Below, in pieces: positions 6,285-6,451 of a DNA stretch of 6,451 bases. Both the position numbers and the translations under genes were made by a program. The notes below the pieces were generated by a model. That model saw only the letters and a list, made by a program, of their open reading frames with translations. It was not told the DNA's origin and searched no databases. Source of the DNA: an uncultured Bacilli bacterium (GTDB lineage Bacteria; Bacillota_I; Bacilli_A; RF39; UBA660); the NCBI GenBank assembly GCA_934183185.1, contig CAKPSO010000042.1:1-6451 (forward strand). The letters run 5' to 3'. Position 1 is the stretch's first letter, and every line of letters begins with the position of its first letter.

Positions 6285-6290
6285 GGAGGA
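6285..6290 (+). promoter_or_regulatory. Ribosome binding site of the SipW-class protein gene
   Basis: GGAGGA ends 6 bases before the ATG at 6297, a strong Shine-Dalgarno sequence that fixes the start of the truncated gene. Confidence 0.85.
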
Positions 6291-6296
6291 ATCATA

Positions 6297-6451
6297 ATGA
6301 AAAGTAAAAGTAAACAGATATTATTTTCAGTATTAGGAATATTAAGTATATTAGTAATAACTATAGGAGTAACCTATGCAGTATTTACTTATACAAAGGA
6401 AGGAACTACAGATAATGTAGTTACTACTGGTACATTAAAGTTCTTGTATAC
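6297..6451 (+). CDS. N-terminus of a SipW/TasA-type secreted protein (cut by window edge)
   Basis: Only the first 51 codons are present. The product starts with Lys residues (MKSKSKQ), a hydrophobic helix (about 8-24) and then GVTYAVFTYTKEGTTDN, followed by VVTTGTLKF. A signal sequence ending in the G-[VI]-T-[YF]-A-x-F pattern, with a beta strand of the T-G-T-[LI]-x-F type shortly after, is typical of proteins processed by the SipW-type signal peptidase. These include TasA fibre proteins and camelysin-like proteins of the biofilm matrix. Cleavage is likely near the A-V-F segment. The gene has its own promoter and a strong ribosome site, and is separated from the preceding operon by a terminator. 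The family call rests on the N-terminus alone; the length and the rest of the protein cannot be known from this window. Confidence 0.7.
   Translation, partial: MKSKSKQILFSVLGILSILVITIGVTYAVFTYTKEGTTDNVVTTGTLKFLY

Noticed and set aside
1..6451. Template repeat or reverse transcriptase for the proposed DGR
   Set aside because: No near-copy of the 738-872 stretch was seen by eye on either strand and no reverse-transcriptase motif occurs in any frame. If a DGR exists, its core lies outside this window.

Overview
This is an AT-rich window with a standard genetic code and AGGAGG-type ribosome binding sites. Nearly every gene encodes a secreted or cell-wall protein. The protein types (a SUMF1-like C-terminal domain, a three-helix LCP protein, a GH73 glucosaminidase with dockerin, a membrane-anchored Ig-like/cadherin-like protein, and a SipW-class secreted-protein N-terminus) point to an uncultured, probably gut-dwelling Gram-positive bacterium of the Bacillota. 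The exact lineage cannot be fixed from the sequence. No tRNA, rRNA, CRISPR array, transposase or phage gene is visible.

Layout. (1) 1-881, plus strand: the 3' part of a gene whose product ends in an FGE/SUMF1-like, C-type-lectin-type domain. Its last ~35 codons are adenine-poor, use CGT/CGC for arginine instead of AGA, and have the residue layout of a diversity-generating-retroelement (DGR) variable region. (2) 888-916: a strong bidirectional terminator shared with the convergent gene. (3) 917-2449, minus strand: a LytR-CpsA-Psr (LCP) cell-wall polymer ligase with three membrane helices and a binding-protein-like insert. (4) 2450-2713: a divergent intergenic region with promoters in both directions and, on the plus strand, an orphan intrinsic terminator. 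Its arms can also pair with upstream segments, suggesting an attenuator or a short RNA. (5) 2714-4780 and 4789-6048, plus strand: a tight two-gene operon. The first product is a secreted GH73 glucosaminidase ending in a Pro-rich linker and a type I dockerin. The second is a membrane-anchored protein whose N-terminal domain looks cohesin- or Ig-like and is followed by a cadherin-like sandwich. The operon ends in a terminator at 6058-6089. (6) 6091-6296: mostly AT-rich spacer ending in an extended -10 promoter. (7) 6297-6451: the 5' end of a gene for a SipW/TasA-type secreted protein.

Read together, this is a cell-envelope island. The LCP protein would attach polymers to peptidoglycan. The glucosaminidase would cut or remodel peptidoglycan. 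The neighbouring membrane protein may be its docking partner, which is the most interesting functional proposal together with the possible retroelement-diversified protein at the left edge. Both proposals are inferences; no reverse transcriptase, template repeat or experimentally known cohesin is visible here.
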